A stretch of 64,000 nucleotides of DNA from Planctomycetota bacterium (GCA_028281765.1 JANQJF010000055.1:183147-247146), one strand, 5' to 3'. Shown: positions 26,504 through 35,374, counted from the stretch's first letter. Translations and numbers: made by a program. Notes: a model not told the origin generated them from the sequence alone.

Positions 26504-27886
26504 ATGAAATCACTCGCCTACCTGACCACCGTCTTTCTCGCTCCTGCGCTGTCCGCGCAGGTGACCCTGACGCTCCAACAGACCGTCGACCTGAACAGCA
26601 CCGCGAACCCGGCGAACCTCGAGTTCATCGGCTCGAACCCCGCGGTCGTCGCATGGAACGGCACCGACCTGTTCGTCGCCGGATCGAACAACAGCCCGAA
26701 CACGATCAGCTGCGGCATCGTGCCGATCTCCGGCGCACTCAGCGGCACGCCGACGTTCGGCACCGTGTTCGGCGTCGTCACCACGCCCTCGTTCCGCGGC
26801 TACACCGGCCTCGACATCGATGGCACCGACCTCGCTGCCTCGTTCGATAACGGCGGCACAAACGCAAACGGCATCGTCGCATACGACCTGGCCGGCACCC
26901 AGCTCTGGGCCAAGAACGACCGCGGCAGCAGCGGCGTCGCCTACGACCCGGGCTTCCCCGGCGGCACGGCGAGCGGCCAAGGCGTCGGCTGGACCAAGTT
27001 CGGCTCCGCACGGCGCGCGCTGCAGGACGCGGCGACGGGCGCCGACATCTGGACGACCGCGAACGGCGTGCAGTTCGATTCGGGCCTGAGCACCTTCTGG
27101 CGAGACATCGACTTCGACGACCAGAACGGCGACATCTACGCGCGTCGCAGCAACCTACTCCTGCGCTCGACGCGGACCGGCGACAACACGATCCAGTTCA
27201 CGTCGTTCCCGTTCAATCCGGCAACGGCGGACTTCATCGCGCTGCAGACCCTCGAGGTGTGCAATGCGGCCGGCGGCACGTTCGTGATCTTCAACGATCG
27301 CAGCACGTCGCAGGCGGGACAGGCCTTCGCGTCGATCGTCCAGGCCGTCGATCCGAGCGGCGCCGCCGTCCCGCTCAACTTCGGCGCGTTCGCCCCGCCC
27401 GCCGGCAATGGCGCGTACGACTTCAGCTACGACGCGGCGAGCAACACCCTCGCGATCCTCGACTTCGCGAACCGCGACGTCCACATCTTCGACGTGGGCC
27501 TCCCGCCGTTCACGAGCTACGGCGCCGGCTGCGTCAACTCGAGCGGCAACGCCGGCACGCTGACGTTCAGCGGGCCGGGCACGCCGGGCTCGACCCTCGA
27601 CCTGATCATCGCGGGCGGCCCCGGGCTCGCGCCGGCCGCGATCCTGTTCGGCGTCGGCCAGACGCCGATCCCGATCAACACTTCGTGTGACCTGCTGCTC
27701 GCGCCGATCCCCGGCTTCGCGATCCCGGGCATCTTCCTCGACGGCAGCGGCGGCGCGACGAGCAGCGTCCCGCTGAGCGTGTCGAGTGGATTCGCGATCA
27801 ACGCGCAAGCCGTGATGATCGACGGTGGCCTACCGGAGGCGATCCCGGTCGCAACGACGAACGGCGTCGCCTACGTCGCGCCGTGA
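26504..27886 (+). CDS. Secreted protein, paralogue of the divergent neighbour, with C-terminal shared module
   Basis: 460 residues with signal peptide (cleaved near ALSAQ). Residues about 18-335 align with the N-terminal part of the divergent protein at 23654-26311 (LEFIGSNPAVVAWNGTDLF, FRGYTGLDIDG, YDLAGTQLWAKNDRG, YDPGFPGG) and look like a propeller-type fold. Residues about 339-460 (beginning YGAGCVNSSGNAG) form the same kind of beta-rich C-terminal module as in other secreted proteins here. Its stop (TGA) overlaps the GTG start of the glycosidase gene, so the two are translationally coupled. Confidence 0.8.
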   Translation: MKSLAYLTTVFLAPALSAQVTLTLQQTVDLNSTANPANLEFIGSNPAVVAWNGTDLFVAGSNNSPNTISCGIVPISGALSGTPTFGTVFGVVTTPSFRGYTGLDIDGTDLAASFDNGGTNANGIVAYDLAGTQLWAKNDRGSSGVAYDPGFPGGTASGQGVGWTKFGSARRALQDAATGADIWTTANGVQFDSGLSTFWRDIDFDDQNGDIYARRSNLLLRSTRTGDNTIQFTSFPFNPATADFIALQTLEVCNAAGGTFVIFNDRSTSQAGQAFASIVQAVDPSGAAVPLNFGAFAPPAGNGAYDFSYDAASNTLAILDFANRDVHIFDVGLPPFTSYGAGCVNSSGNAGTLTFSGPGTPGSTLDLIIAGGPGLAPAAILFGVGQTPIPINTSCDLLLAPIPGFAIPGIFLDGSGGATSSVPLSVSSGFAINAQAVMIDGGLPEAIPVATTNGVAYVAP

Positions 27887-29811
27887 CCGCGCCTGGCCGC
27901 TCGCTGATCTCGGCCGGAACCGCGCTGCTGCTGCATCTCTCGGCGGCAGCGCAGGAGGTTCGCGGCACGTGGATCGCGCGTGACGGATTGACCTCCCGCG
28001 CACAGATCACGGCCACTCTCGACCAGCTCGCCGCCGCGAACTTCAACGTCGTCTGCGTGAACGTCTGGAGCCGCGGCTACACGCTGCATCCGAGCGACGT
28101 TCTGCAGGAAACCGCGGGCATCGCTCAGGATCCGACATTCGCCGGACGGGATCCGCTGCAAGAAGTGCTCACCGAGGCCCACCTACGCGGCATCGAAGTC
28201 GAGGCGTGGTTCGAGTACGGATTCACGGCCGGTTGGTCGGGCTGGTTCCCCGGACCGTCGGGCCGCGGCCCGGTGCTCGAGGCACACCCCGACTGGATCG
28301 CGGTCGACAACTCCGGACAGAGCGGGGTGCCCGACGGGGGCGGCGGCACGTTCTACTGGTTCGCACACGAGAACCCCGGTCCGCGCGAGTTCCTGATTCG
28401 CCTCGCGGAGGAGATCGCGGACCGCTACGACGTCGACGGCATCCAATTCGACCGCGTCCGCTACCCGTCGACGGCGTTCGGCTACGATCCGGCGACGATC
28501 GCGAGCTACGGAGCCGAGCACGGCGGCGCATCGCCGCCGTCCAATCCCGGCCAGTCCGCGTGGCGGCAGTGGCGCACGGACAAGCTCTCGGAGTTCGCGA
28601 GCGAGCTCTACGCACGGATCAAGGCCCGGCGCACGACGCTGCGCGTGACCAACGCGCCGGTCGTGATGAACACGTCGCTGAACTCGTTCCTGCAGGACTG
28701 GCCGCGCTGGCTCGAGGACGGATCGCTCGACCTCGTCTATCCGCAGGTCTACCGCTTCAACGTCGCGGACTACGTCAGTGCGCTCGATCACAACCTCGGA
28801 CTGCTGAGTCCGTCGAACCGGCTGAAGGTCGCGCCCGGAATCCGTGCCGTCAGCGGCACATCGACACCGGAAGTGCTGGGCATGGTCGCGGCGAACCGCG
28901 CACGCGGCCTGCCCGGGCACGTGTTCTGGTACGCCGCGGAGCTGGCCGACGACCTGCCCTCGCTGACGAGCTCGTTCTTCTCGACGCCCGACGCCGTGCC
29001 GGGCCGCCCTCCGGGCTGGCGACCGCCTCCGCTCGTTGCCGAGGACGACGACCCGAGCACGATCGCGACCGCGGTGTGGCTCCCCGCCACACCGGCGACG
29101 GCCAGCGGCGGGAGCGCGCTCCTGGCGCCGCTGTGGGCGACTCCGGCCGACCACGTGACGTTCTCGGCTCAGGTTCCGACCGCCGGTGCGTATCGAGCGC
29201 TCGTCCATGGCGTGATCGGCGCGGGCCAATCGCCGTCCGTCCGTCACGACGTCACGCACCGCGGCGGTCGCAACGCGACGTTTGTCGACCAGAGTCCCAC
29301 CGCCCACTCCGGGTGGATCGAGGCCGGCACCTACCGGGTAGAGCCGACCTCGGGTCCCTTGCGCATCAAGGTGCGCGGGACGCCCGGCTTGGTCGTGATC
29401 GCCGACGCGATCGCGCTGATCCCTTCACGCATGCGGTCCGGGCCGACGGTCGAATACGGCTCCGGCACCTCTGGCAGCGGTGGCACGTTGACACTCGGAG
29501 TCAGCGGCAACGCCGCGCCCGGTGGTGCACTGGATCTCCAAGTCTCGAACGCGATGCCCAACGGGCTCGTCGGGCTGCTGCTCGGCGCCCAGACGACCGC
29601 ACTCCCGCTGTTCGGCGGTGAACTGCTGACCATGCCGCTCGCGTCGGTCAGCCTTCTCGCCGACACCGACGGCATCGCACGCGTGCCAGTGCCGATCACG
29701 TTCGATCCCGGAAGCGTCGGTCTGCAGATCCAGTTCCAGGCTGCCGCGCTCGACCCGGCGGCCACCGGCGGAGTGTCGCTGTCGCAAGCCGTCGCCGTCT
29801 GGATCCTGTGA
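27883..29811 (+). CDS. GHL10-type glycosyl hydrolase-like secreted protein with golvesin-like domain
   Basis: 642 residues, GTG start inside the stop of the upstream gene (GTGA overlap). Signal peptide ends near SAAAQ. Residues about 24-360 form a GHL10/DUF187-type TIM barrel: VRGTWIARDG, EVEAWFEYG, and YDVDGIQFDRVRYPS with the conserved acidic residues, then LVYPQVYRFN. A golvesin/carbohydrate-binding-like domain follows (about 405-510: VPTAGAYRALVHG...GWIEAGTYRVEP). Residues about 525-642 are the recurring C-terminal module. The family is thought to cleave polysaccharides or glycan strands; substrate unknown. Confidence 0.85.
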   Translation: MTAPGRSLISAGTALLLHLSAAAQEVRGTWIARDGLTSRAQITATLDQLAAANFNVVCVNVWSRGYTLHPSDVLQETAGIAQDPTFAGRDPLQEVLTEAHLRGIEVEAWFEYGFTAGWSGWFPGPSGRGPVLEAHPDWIAVDNSGQSGVPDGGGGTFYWFAHENPGPREFLIRLAEEIADRYDVDGIQFDRVRYPSTAFGYDPATIASYGAEHGGASPPSNPGQSAWRQWRTDKLSEFASELYARIKARRTTLRVTNAPVVMNTSLNSFLQDWPRWLEDGSLDLVYPQVYRFNVADYVSALDHNLGLLSPSNRLKVAPGIRAVSGTSTPEVLGMVAANRARGLPGHVFWYAAELADDLPSLTSSFFSTPDAVPGRPPGWRPPPLVAEDDDPSTIATAVWLPATPATASGGSALLAPLWATPADHVTFSAQVPTAGAYRALVHGVIGAGQSPSVRHDVTHRGGRNATFVDQSPTAHSGWIEAGTYRVEPTSGPLRIKVRGTPGLVVIADAIALIPSRMRSGPTVEYGSGTSGSGGTLTLGVSGNAAPGGALDLQVSNAMPNGLVGLLLGAQTTALPLFGGELLTMPLASVSLLADTDGIARVPVPITFDPGSVGLQIQFQAAALDPAATGGVSLSQAVAVWIL

Positions 29812-29815
29812 CGAG

Positions 29816-30463
29816 TCAGCGCTTCGCGCCGGTCTTCTTTACTGCCTTCTTCTTGGTCACAGGCTTCTTGCTCGCGGCTTTCTTCTTCACCGCCTTCTTC
29901 GCGGCAGGCTTCTTCTTGGCGGTAGACTTCTTGGTCACTGACTTCTTGGCGGTCTTCTTCTTCGCCGCCGGCTTCTTCTTCGCGGCCGCCTTCTTGCTCG
30001 CCGGCTTCTTCTTCGCACCGAACATGCCCTCGTAGGTCGCGACGAAGTCCTTCAGCTTGATCCGACGAATCGTGTCGCCGAGCACGTCCAGCGGCACGTC
30101 CTCGAGCTTCTTGAAGCGGATGCACGCCTTGCCCATGTCGAGCTTCTTGCCGGCCTTCTTCCACGCCTTCGCCATCCCCTCCTGCCCCTTCGGGTCCATG
30201 TAGAGGCAGAACATCGAGATCGACATGTGGTTCTTCTGCGACATCAGCCCGGCGAACGGCAGCGGCTGCTTCGGGTCGCAGTGGTAGCCGCCCGGGAAAA
30301 TCGAGTGCGGCACGTAGAACCCGATCCCGCCGTACTGCATCCCTTCCTGGAAGCCCTTGTCGAGGTTCTTCTTCATGACCTTGCGCACGGCGTCGATCGC
30401 CTTGCGCCGGTCTTCGGGAAGAGAAGCGAGGAACTCTTTGACGGTGGTCGCTTTGCTGGGCAT
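29816..30463 (-). CDS. DUF1801 protein with histone-H1-like Lys/Ala tail
   Basis: 215 residues from the ATG at 30463. Residues 1 to about 145 form a DUF1801/YdhG-like domain (TVKEFLASLPEDRRKAID, YGGIGFYVPHSIFPGG, CIRFKKLEDVPLDVLGD). The last 65 residues or so are an almost pure Lys/Ala/Pro/Thr/Ser tail built from KKPAAKKK-type repeats, like histone H1, AlgP or mycobacterial HupB tails, which bind DNA through charge. The fusion suggests a nucleoid- or nucleic-acid-associated protein. DUF1801 itself has no established reaction. It converges with the glycosidase gene, 4 bp apart. Confidence 0.82.
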   Translation of the reverse strand: MPSKATTVKEFLASLPEDRRKAIDAVRKVMKKNLDKGFQEGMQYGGIGFYVPHSIFPGGYHCDPKQPLPFAGLMSQKNHMSISMFCLYMDPKGQEGMAKAWKKAGKKLDMGKACIRFKKLEDVPLDVLGDTIRRIKLKDFVATYEGMFGAKKKPASKKAAAKKKPAAKKKTAKKSVTKKSTAKKKPAAKKAVKKKAASKKPVTKKKAVKKTGAKR

Positions 30464-30474
30464 CCCCGCAAGGT

Positions 30475-30639
30475 AGTGCTCCTCGTCTGAAATCCGTAGT
30501 AGAAGTAGCCGTGGCAGTCGATTCGCATGCAAGGCGCTGGGACGACACGGCTTGTCAGTGGACAAGTTGAGGAGCAGCAACGCGGCGAGCGGGTCGAATG
30601 GCCGGTTGCTTCTGATGCGGACTTCGGACGCGGAGCACT
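30475..30639 (-). repeat. MITE-like element, copy B, with 22-bp terminal inverted repeats
   Basis: 165-bp element in the gap between the DUF1801 and DUF6265 genes, in reverse orientation relative to the copy at 6768-6924. Its ends (30475-30496 and 30618-30639) match as inverted repeats at 19 of 22 positions (AGTGCTCC start). Its interior is strongly similar to copy A apart from an extra 8 bp. Confidence 0.75.
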
Positions 30640-30707
30640 GACGCACGCGCGGCCGCGAGTCGATCACTCGCACCGTATCGACGCTGCTCGAGCCGCCGCG
30701 ACTCCGT

Positions 30708-31196
30708 CTACCGCAACGAACCCGCCGGCCACGACCACGTCTGCCCGCGCACCTCACCGTCCTTCGTCGCTTCGGCACGCGCGTGCAGCGTCCCGTCCTC
30801 GAGCCAGTAGACGATCCGCTGCGGAAAGTCGTGCTCTGGATTCTCGAACACGACGCGCTGCTTCTCGCACTTCGTCATCGGAAACCGCGTCTCCCCCCGC
30901 CCCATCGGGCTCGCGACGTACGTGACCTTGCCGCGCTTCTCCTCGATCCGCAGGTACTCGAAGAACGCCTTCTTGCCCATGACGTCGCGGTGCATGCCGA
31001 CCATCAGGTTTCCGGCCGGGGCGGTCCAGTGCTCCTCCGCGCTCTGGTTCTCCTTCGCGTCCTTCCAGGAGCCGGCCATCCACGCGAGCTGTTCGATCCC
31101 CTTGGCCGCGGGCTTCGACTTCTTCGAATCCTGCGGGCCGGCCGCGACGAACGCGGACACGACCAGGACGACGACACCGATCGACATGCCTCTCAT
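30708..31196 (-). CDS. DUF6265-like exported protein
   Basis: 162 residues from the ATG at 31196 (MRGMSIGVVVLVVSAFVAAG), a signal peptide. The frame stays open for more than 500 codons further upstream, but that part only mirrors the divergent decarboxylase gene. The mature protein shows the DUF6265-type pattern: LAWMAGSWKD, ENQSAEEHWTAPAGNLMVGM, FEYLRIEEKRGKVTYVASP, ENPEHDFPQRIVYW. This is a small lipocalin-like beta-barrel family of unknown ligand. It is divergent from the decarboxylase gene, 18 bp apart. Confidence 0.75.
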   Translation of the reverse strand: MRGMSIGVVVLVVSAFVAAGPQDSKKSKPAAKGIEQLAWMAGSWKDAKENQSAEEHWTAPAGNLMVGMHRDVMGKKAFFEYLRIEEKRGKVTYVASPMGRGETRFPMTKCEKQRVVFENPEHDFPQRIVYWLEDGTLHARAEATKDGEVRGQTWSWPAGSLR

Positions 31197-31214
31197 TCCC
31201 ACTAGGCTAACGCC

Positions 31215-32618
31215 ATGACTCTCGACGAAGCCTTCGACGCCGAAGCATTTCGCGCTACCGGACACCGCTGGGTCGACACGATCGCCGACTACCTCCAGCG
31301 CGCGAGCGACGGCGCCATGCCCGTGCTGCCGTTCGTGCCGCCGGCCGAGATGCTCGCACGCGTCGACGGGGAGTTCCCGGAGACTCCCGGCGACGACCCG
31401 CTCGCGCTCCTCGAGCGCGTTCTCGAGAACTCCAACCACCTGCACCACCCGCGATACATCGGGCATCAAGTCGCGACGGTGCTGCCCCAGTCGGTCTTCG
31501 TCGAAGCGACCAACGCGCTGCTGAACAACGGCATGGCCGTCTACGAGATGGGCCAGATGCAGACGGCGATGGAGCGCCGTGTCGTCGCCTACCTGTCGCA
31601 GCTGATCGGCTTCCCGGAGGGCGCCGACGGCGTGCTGACCCACGGCGGTTCCGTCGGCAACCTCACGGCGCTGCTCGCCGCGCGCCAGGCCAAGGCCGAC
31701 TACGACGTGTGGACCGAAGGGCAACGCGAGCCGTTCGCCGTGCTCGTATCGGAGCAGGCGCACTACTGCGTCGCGCGCGCGGTCCAGGTCATGGGCTGGG
31801 GCGCCGGCGGGGCCGTGCCGGTCGCGACCGACGACGCCTTCCGCGTGACGACGAACGGACTCGAGGCCGCACTCGCGAAGGCTCGCGACGACGGCCGACG
31901 CGTGCTCGCTGTCGTCGCGAGCAGCTGCACGACCGCGACCGGCAGCTTCGACCCTCTCGAGGACATCGCCGCGTTCTGCCAGGGGCACGATCTCTGGCTC
32001 CACGTCGACGGCGCCCACGGCGCGTCGATGGCGTTCAGCGAAACCCACCGCGACCGCCTGCGCGGGATCGAGAACGCCGACTCGGTCGTCTGGGACCTGC
32101 ACAAGCTCGCGTCGCTGCCCGCGCTCGTCACGGCGGTGCTGTTCCGCGACGGGCAAAGGTCGTACGAGTCGTTCGCGCAGGAGGCGAGCTACCTGTTCGA
32201 AGAGGTCGACCCGGCGACGGAGTGGATCGACATCGGCCGGCGCACGCTCGAATGCACGAAGCGAGGGCTCGGGGTCACGTCGTACGCGATGCTGCGGACC
32301 TACGGGACGCGCTTCTTCGGCGAGATCGTCGACCGGCTCGTCGGGCTGACGCGGGAGCTGGCGGAGCTGCTGCGCCGAGAGGACGACTTCGAGATCGCGA
32401 CGGAGCCGGAGACGAACATCCTGTGCTTCCGGCGGAACGTCGACGGGGATCGTGATGCGTGGAATCGGGCGGCGCGGGAGCGGCTGCTGAAGTCCGGAGA
32501 TTTCTACATCGTGCAGACGACGCTGCGCGGGGAGGCGTGGTTGCGGGTGACTGTGATGAATCCGCGGACGGGGGCGGGGGATTTGCGTGCGTTGGTGAGG
32601 GTGTTGCGGGAGGGGTAG
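31215..32618 (+). CDS. PLP-dependent group II decarboxylase
   Basis: 467 residues of the glutamate/aromatic/diaminobutyrate decarboxylase family. The PLP-binding Schiff-base lysine is Lys297 in WDLHKLASLP. LHVDGAHGASMAF holds the Asp that pairs with the pyridine nitrogen and SEQAHYCVARA the ring-stacking His; LTHGGSVGNLTAL binds the phosphate. It would remove the alpha-carboxyl group of an amino acid to form an amine. Substrate is not decided by sequence; 2,4-diaminobutyrate, glutamate or an aromatic amino acid are all possible. Length is normal for the family. Confidence 0.85.
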   Translation: MTLDEAFDAEAFRATGHRWVDTIADYLQRASDGAMPVLPFVPPAEMLARVDGEFPETPGDDPLALLERVLENSNHLHHPRYIGHQVATVLPQSVFVEATNALLNNGMAVYEMGQMQTAMERRVVAYLSQLIGFPEGADGVLTHGGSVGNLTALLAARQAKADYDVWTEGQREPFAVLVSEQAHYCVARAVQVMGWGAGGAVPVATDDAFRVTTNGLEAALAKARDDGRRVLAVVASSCTTATGSFDPLEDIAAFCQGHDLWLHVDGAHGASMAFSETHRDRLRGIENADSVVWDLHKLASLPALVTAVLFRDGQRSYESFAQEASYLFEEVDPATEWIDIGRRTLECTKRGLGVTSYAMLRTYGTRFFGEIVDRLVGLTRELAELLRREDDFEIATEPETNILCFRRNVDGDRDAWNRAARERLLKSGDFYIVQTTLRGEAWLRVTVMNPRTGAGDLRALVRVLREG

Positions 32619-32803
32619 CGGGGGCGGCGGCGAGCAGGCCGCGGGCGCGAGATGCGGTCCGGGCGCGCTTCCCGCCTCCGCGCCCGAAAGGTGCAAAAAG
32701 GCTCTGCCCCCGCTTCGCTCCTCTCCCGTCTGTCCCTGTGCCCCTCGAGCGGGGCAACCCGCACGCCTCCAAGCAACCCACCCACCGCACAAAGGCCATC
32801 GCC

Positions 32804-33262
32804 ATGAAGCTGTTCACGACCATTCTGTTCGCCCTCGCGACCCTGACCACGACCGCCGCCGCCCAAGGCGACGTCACGTCTCACGGCCAAGGCTGCAACG
32901 GCTTCCATCTCATCAGCGCGGGCTACTGGGACGTCGGTGGCACCTCCTACCTCTTCACGGGCCCGACCGCCGCGAACGCGCCGGTGACGATCTTCCTCGG
33001 AGCGCCGCAGATCCAGCCGCTCGACTTGAGCGCCGCCGGGGCGCCGGGCTGCAGGCTCTACGCCGCGCCGATCGCGACGCTCGCGACTCTCGAGCTGCCG
33101 GCGAGCGGGCAGCTCACGACGCCGATCGAAGTGCCGAACGAGGACGGCCTGATCGGCCTGACGTTCACGCTGCAGGCCATGACGGTGAACTCGACCAACG
33201 ATCTCGGCATCTCGACGTCGAACGCGCTCACCGTCACGATCTCCGAGCGGATGGGCGACTGA
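32804..33262 (+). CDS. Small secreted protein consisting of the shared C-terminal module
   Basis: 152 residues with signal peptide MKLFTTILFALATLTTTAAAQ. The mature part (HGQGCNGFHLISAG...LFTGPTAANAPVTIFLG...APGCRLYAAP...IEVPNEDGLIGLTFTLQAM) matches the pattern of the C-terminal modules of the larger secreted proteins in this window, so here the module stands alone. The frame upstream of 32804 runs through low-complexity sequence and is rejected. Two cysteines in the mature part may form a disulfide. Function unknown. Confidence 0.72.
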   Translation: MKLFTTILFALATLTTTAAAQGDVTSHGQGCNGFHLISAGYWDVGGTSYLFTGPTAANAPVTIFLGAPQIQPLDLSAAGAPGCRLYAAPIATLATLELPASGQLTTPIEVPNEDGLIGLTFTLQAMTVNSTNDLGISTSNALTVTISERMGD

Positions 33263-33263
33263 G

Positions 33264-34505
33264 TCACTCGACCGCCGCAAGCACTCGACGCAAGAAGTCG
33301 TCGATGCGCGCCCGATCGATCCAGCGAGCCACGACGACGAGGTCGTGCTCGCGATCGACGTAGACCATGTTGGTCCCTGCGCCGAGGTGCGCGAACGCGC
33401 TGTCCGGTGCCGACGGGTAGCGCTTCTTCCCGTCGGCGTCCGGCCGATTGAGGAAGTAGTTCATGTAGCCGTAGCCGGGGTTCGCGTCTGTCGGCGTCGT
33501 CGCCGCGTCGAACCAGCTCTCCGGCATCAGCTGCTGCACGCCCCACTTGCCGCGGCGCAGCGTCAGCAGTCCGAAGCGCGCCTGGTCGTAGGCCGAAATC
33601 GTCATCCCGCCGCCCCAGTGCCCGCCGCCGCTCGGCACCTGCACATGCGAGCCGTCGACCGTGATCCACGAGTTCTCGTAGCCGCGCCAGCGCCAGGTCG
33701 GCGACGCGCCGATCGGATCCATGACGTGATCGCGCAGCACGGCCTGGATCGGCTTGCGCCACACGTTGGTCGCGGCGAGAGCGAGAAGGTTCACCCGCAC
33801 GTCGTTGTACTCGTAGACCGAGCCCGGCTCGTGGCGGGCGCGCGTCCGCCACGTCCGCGAATCCCGACTCGGCCGATCGGCCCAGTCCGGCTTGCCGAAC
33901 AGCGTGCCCTCCCAGTCGGAGGTCTGCCGCAGCAGGTGATCCCAGGTGATCTTTCGGTTGTGTACGGTCTGGAACAGCCGCACAGGGTCCGGCTTGCCGT
34001 AGCCGTTCCGGTCCACGCCGGGTTCGCCATCGCCTGCCGGCAGGTCGACGGGCGCCATCGACGGCCCGACGAAGTCGTCGACGCTCTGGATCTTGCCGTG
34101 CTGCACCGCCAGCCCGACCGTAGTCGAGAGAAACGACTTGGTGACGCTGAACGTCATGTCGACGCGGTTCGGCTCGCCCCACTCCGCGACGATGTAGCCG
34201 TTGCGGACGACCAGTCCCGTCGCGGGGCCACGCACGAGAAACGGCCCGACGCTCTCGCCGTGTGGCTCGCGGCCGAAGCCGCGCTGATGCGCCTCCTCGA
34301 GATCCTTCGGCGCGCTCGCCTCGTGCCTCTTCGCGAACGCGACGGCCTCCGCGAGCGCGTCCGCGCGCATGCCGACCTTCTCGGCCGGTCGCGTCTCCCA
34401 GGAGCCGCGCGGCGGCAGGTACTGCGCGTCGTCCTGCGCGACGAGCGCATGGGACACCCCGGAAAGACAGACCACCGCCAGCGCAAGCCGTCGCGTCATC
34501 CTCAT
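33264..34505 (-). CDS. Serine hydrolase, beta-lactamase class C/penicillin-binding-like
   Basis: 413 residues from the ATG at 34505 (a second ATG is at 34499). A signal peptide ends near HALVAQ. The catalytic SxxK motif is in TFSVTKSFLSTTVG, and the second motif Y-x-N is EYNDVRVNLLALAA. A downstream His-containing segment (FAHLGAGTNMVYVD) corresponds to the third box. Family members include class C beta-lactamases, D-aminopeptidases and esterases; esterase or peptidase activity is as likely as beta-lactamase, and antibiotic resistance should not be inferred. Its start overlaps the stop of the upstream channel gene by one base (TGATG), so they are coupled. Confidence 0.85.
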   Translation of the reverse strand: MRMTRRLALAVVCLSGVSHALVAQDDAQYLPPRGSWETRPAEKVGMRADALAEAVAFAKRHEASAPKDLEEAHQRGFGREPHGESVGPFLVRGPATGLVVRNGYIVAEWGEPNRVDMTFSVTKSFLSTTVGLAVQHGKIQSVDDFVGPSMAPVDLPAGDGEPGVDRNGYGKPDPVRLFQTVHNRKITWDHLLRQTSDWEGTLFGKPDWADRPSRDSRTWRTRARHEPGSVYEYNDVRVNLLALAATNVWRKPIQAVLRDHVMDPIGASPTWRWRGYENSWITVDGSHVQVPSGGGHWGGGMTISAYDQARFGLLTLRRGKWGVQQLMPESWFDAATTPTDANPGYGYMNYFLNRPDADGKKRYPSAPDSAFAHLGAGTNMVYVDREHDLVVVARWIDRARIDDFLRRVLAAVE

Positions 34506-35374
34506 CACCCCGACTTCTTCAGGTTCGTCCGCAGCCGCGCGATGCGCTCCTGCATCAACTCGAGCTGACTTTCGAGCTCGACGAGATCGTTCTCGGCGCC
34601 GGCACCGGTCAGCACCGAACGCGAGTGCTCCTTCTGCGCCTCGTCCATGCTGTTGATGATCACACCGATGAACAGGTTGAGCATGATCATCGTGCCGAAC
34701 AGCACGAACGTGACGAAGAACGCGGCGCCGGCGACCGGCATCGCGCTCGGGATCGGCTCGATTCCCGTGGTGTTCGCGTATGAGTACACGTTCGAGCCGT
34801 ACATCTGAATGTACATCACGTCCGTCCAGTCCTCGAGCGTCACGACCCGGAACAGCGACAGCATCGCCGTCTGCAGGTCTTTGAAGTGGACCGGGTCGTT
34901 GTCGCCGAACAAGAAGACGCCGACGACGGCGTACACGTAGAACAGCAGCCCGAGCAGGATGCTGACGTAGCCCATCGACGGAATGCACTTGAGCATCGCG
35001 CCGACGATCAGCTGCAGCTTGGGCAGCGCCGTCATCAGGCGGAGCGCTCGCGCGATTCGCGCGAGGCGCAGCACCGCGGCATACGACGAGTTCACCGGCA
35101 GGAAGCAGACCGCGACGATCGAGAAGTCGAACAGGTTCCACGGGTCGAGGAAGTAGCGGTACCACTTCGCGCCGTGCTGCCCCATCTTCATCAGGGCCTC
35201 GACGACGAACACCCAGAGCACGGCCTCGTTGAGGAAGTGCAGGGTGTCCCCGTAGCGCTCTACGGCAGCCGGGTAGGTCTCGATCCCGACGAGAACCGCC
35301 GCGAGGACGATCATCGCGAGAATGAACCGCTCGAACATGGGGTGGGAAACGGTTCTGCGAAGTCCTTCGGACAT
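34505..35374 (-). CDS. Bacterial voltage-gated cation channel (NaChBac/Cav-like)
   Basis: 289 residues from the ATG at 35374. Six transmembrane segments are visible. S4 has arginines at every third position (Arg103, 106, 109, 112 in VLRLARIARALRL). The pore selectivity filter is TLEDWTD (179-185), and S6 ends with IGVIINSMDEAQ. A C-terminal coiled coil (NDLVELESQLELMQERI) would assemble the tetramer. The family conducts Na+ (filter TLESW) or Ca2+ (acidic-rich filters); the extra aspartates here suggest calcium preference. It is coupled to the serine hydrolase gene downstream. Confidence 0.88.
   Translation of the reverse strand: MSEGLRRTVSHPMFERFILAMIVLAAVLVGIETYPAAVERYGDTLHFLNEAVLWVFVVEALMKMGQHGAKWYRYFLDPWNLFDFSIVAVCFLPVNSSYAAVLRLARIARALRLMTALPKLQLIVGAMLKCIPSMGYVSILLGLLFYVYAVVGVFLFGDNDPVHFKDLQTAMLSLFRVVTLEDWTDVMYIQMYGSNVYSYANTTGIEPIPSAMPVAGAAFFVTFVLFGTMIMLNLFIGVIINSMDEAQKEHSRSVLTGAGAENDLVELESQLELMQERIARLRTNLKKSG

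Noticed and set aside
29816..30010. Tandem DNA repeat in the Lys/Ala tail of the DUF1801 gene
   Set aside because: The nucleotide repetition follows from low-complexity protein sequence and is not an independent repeat element.
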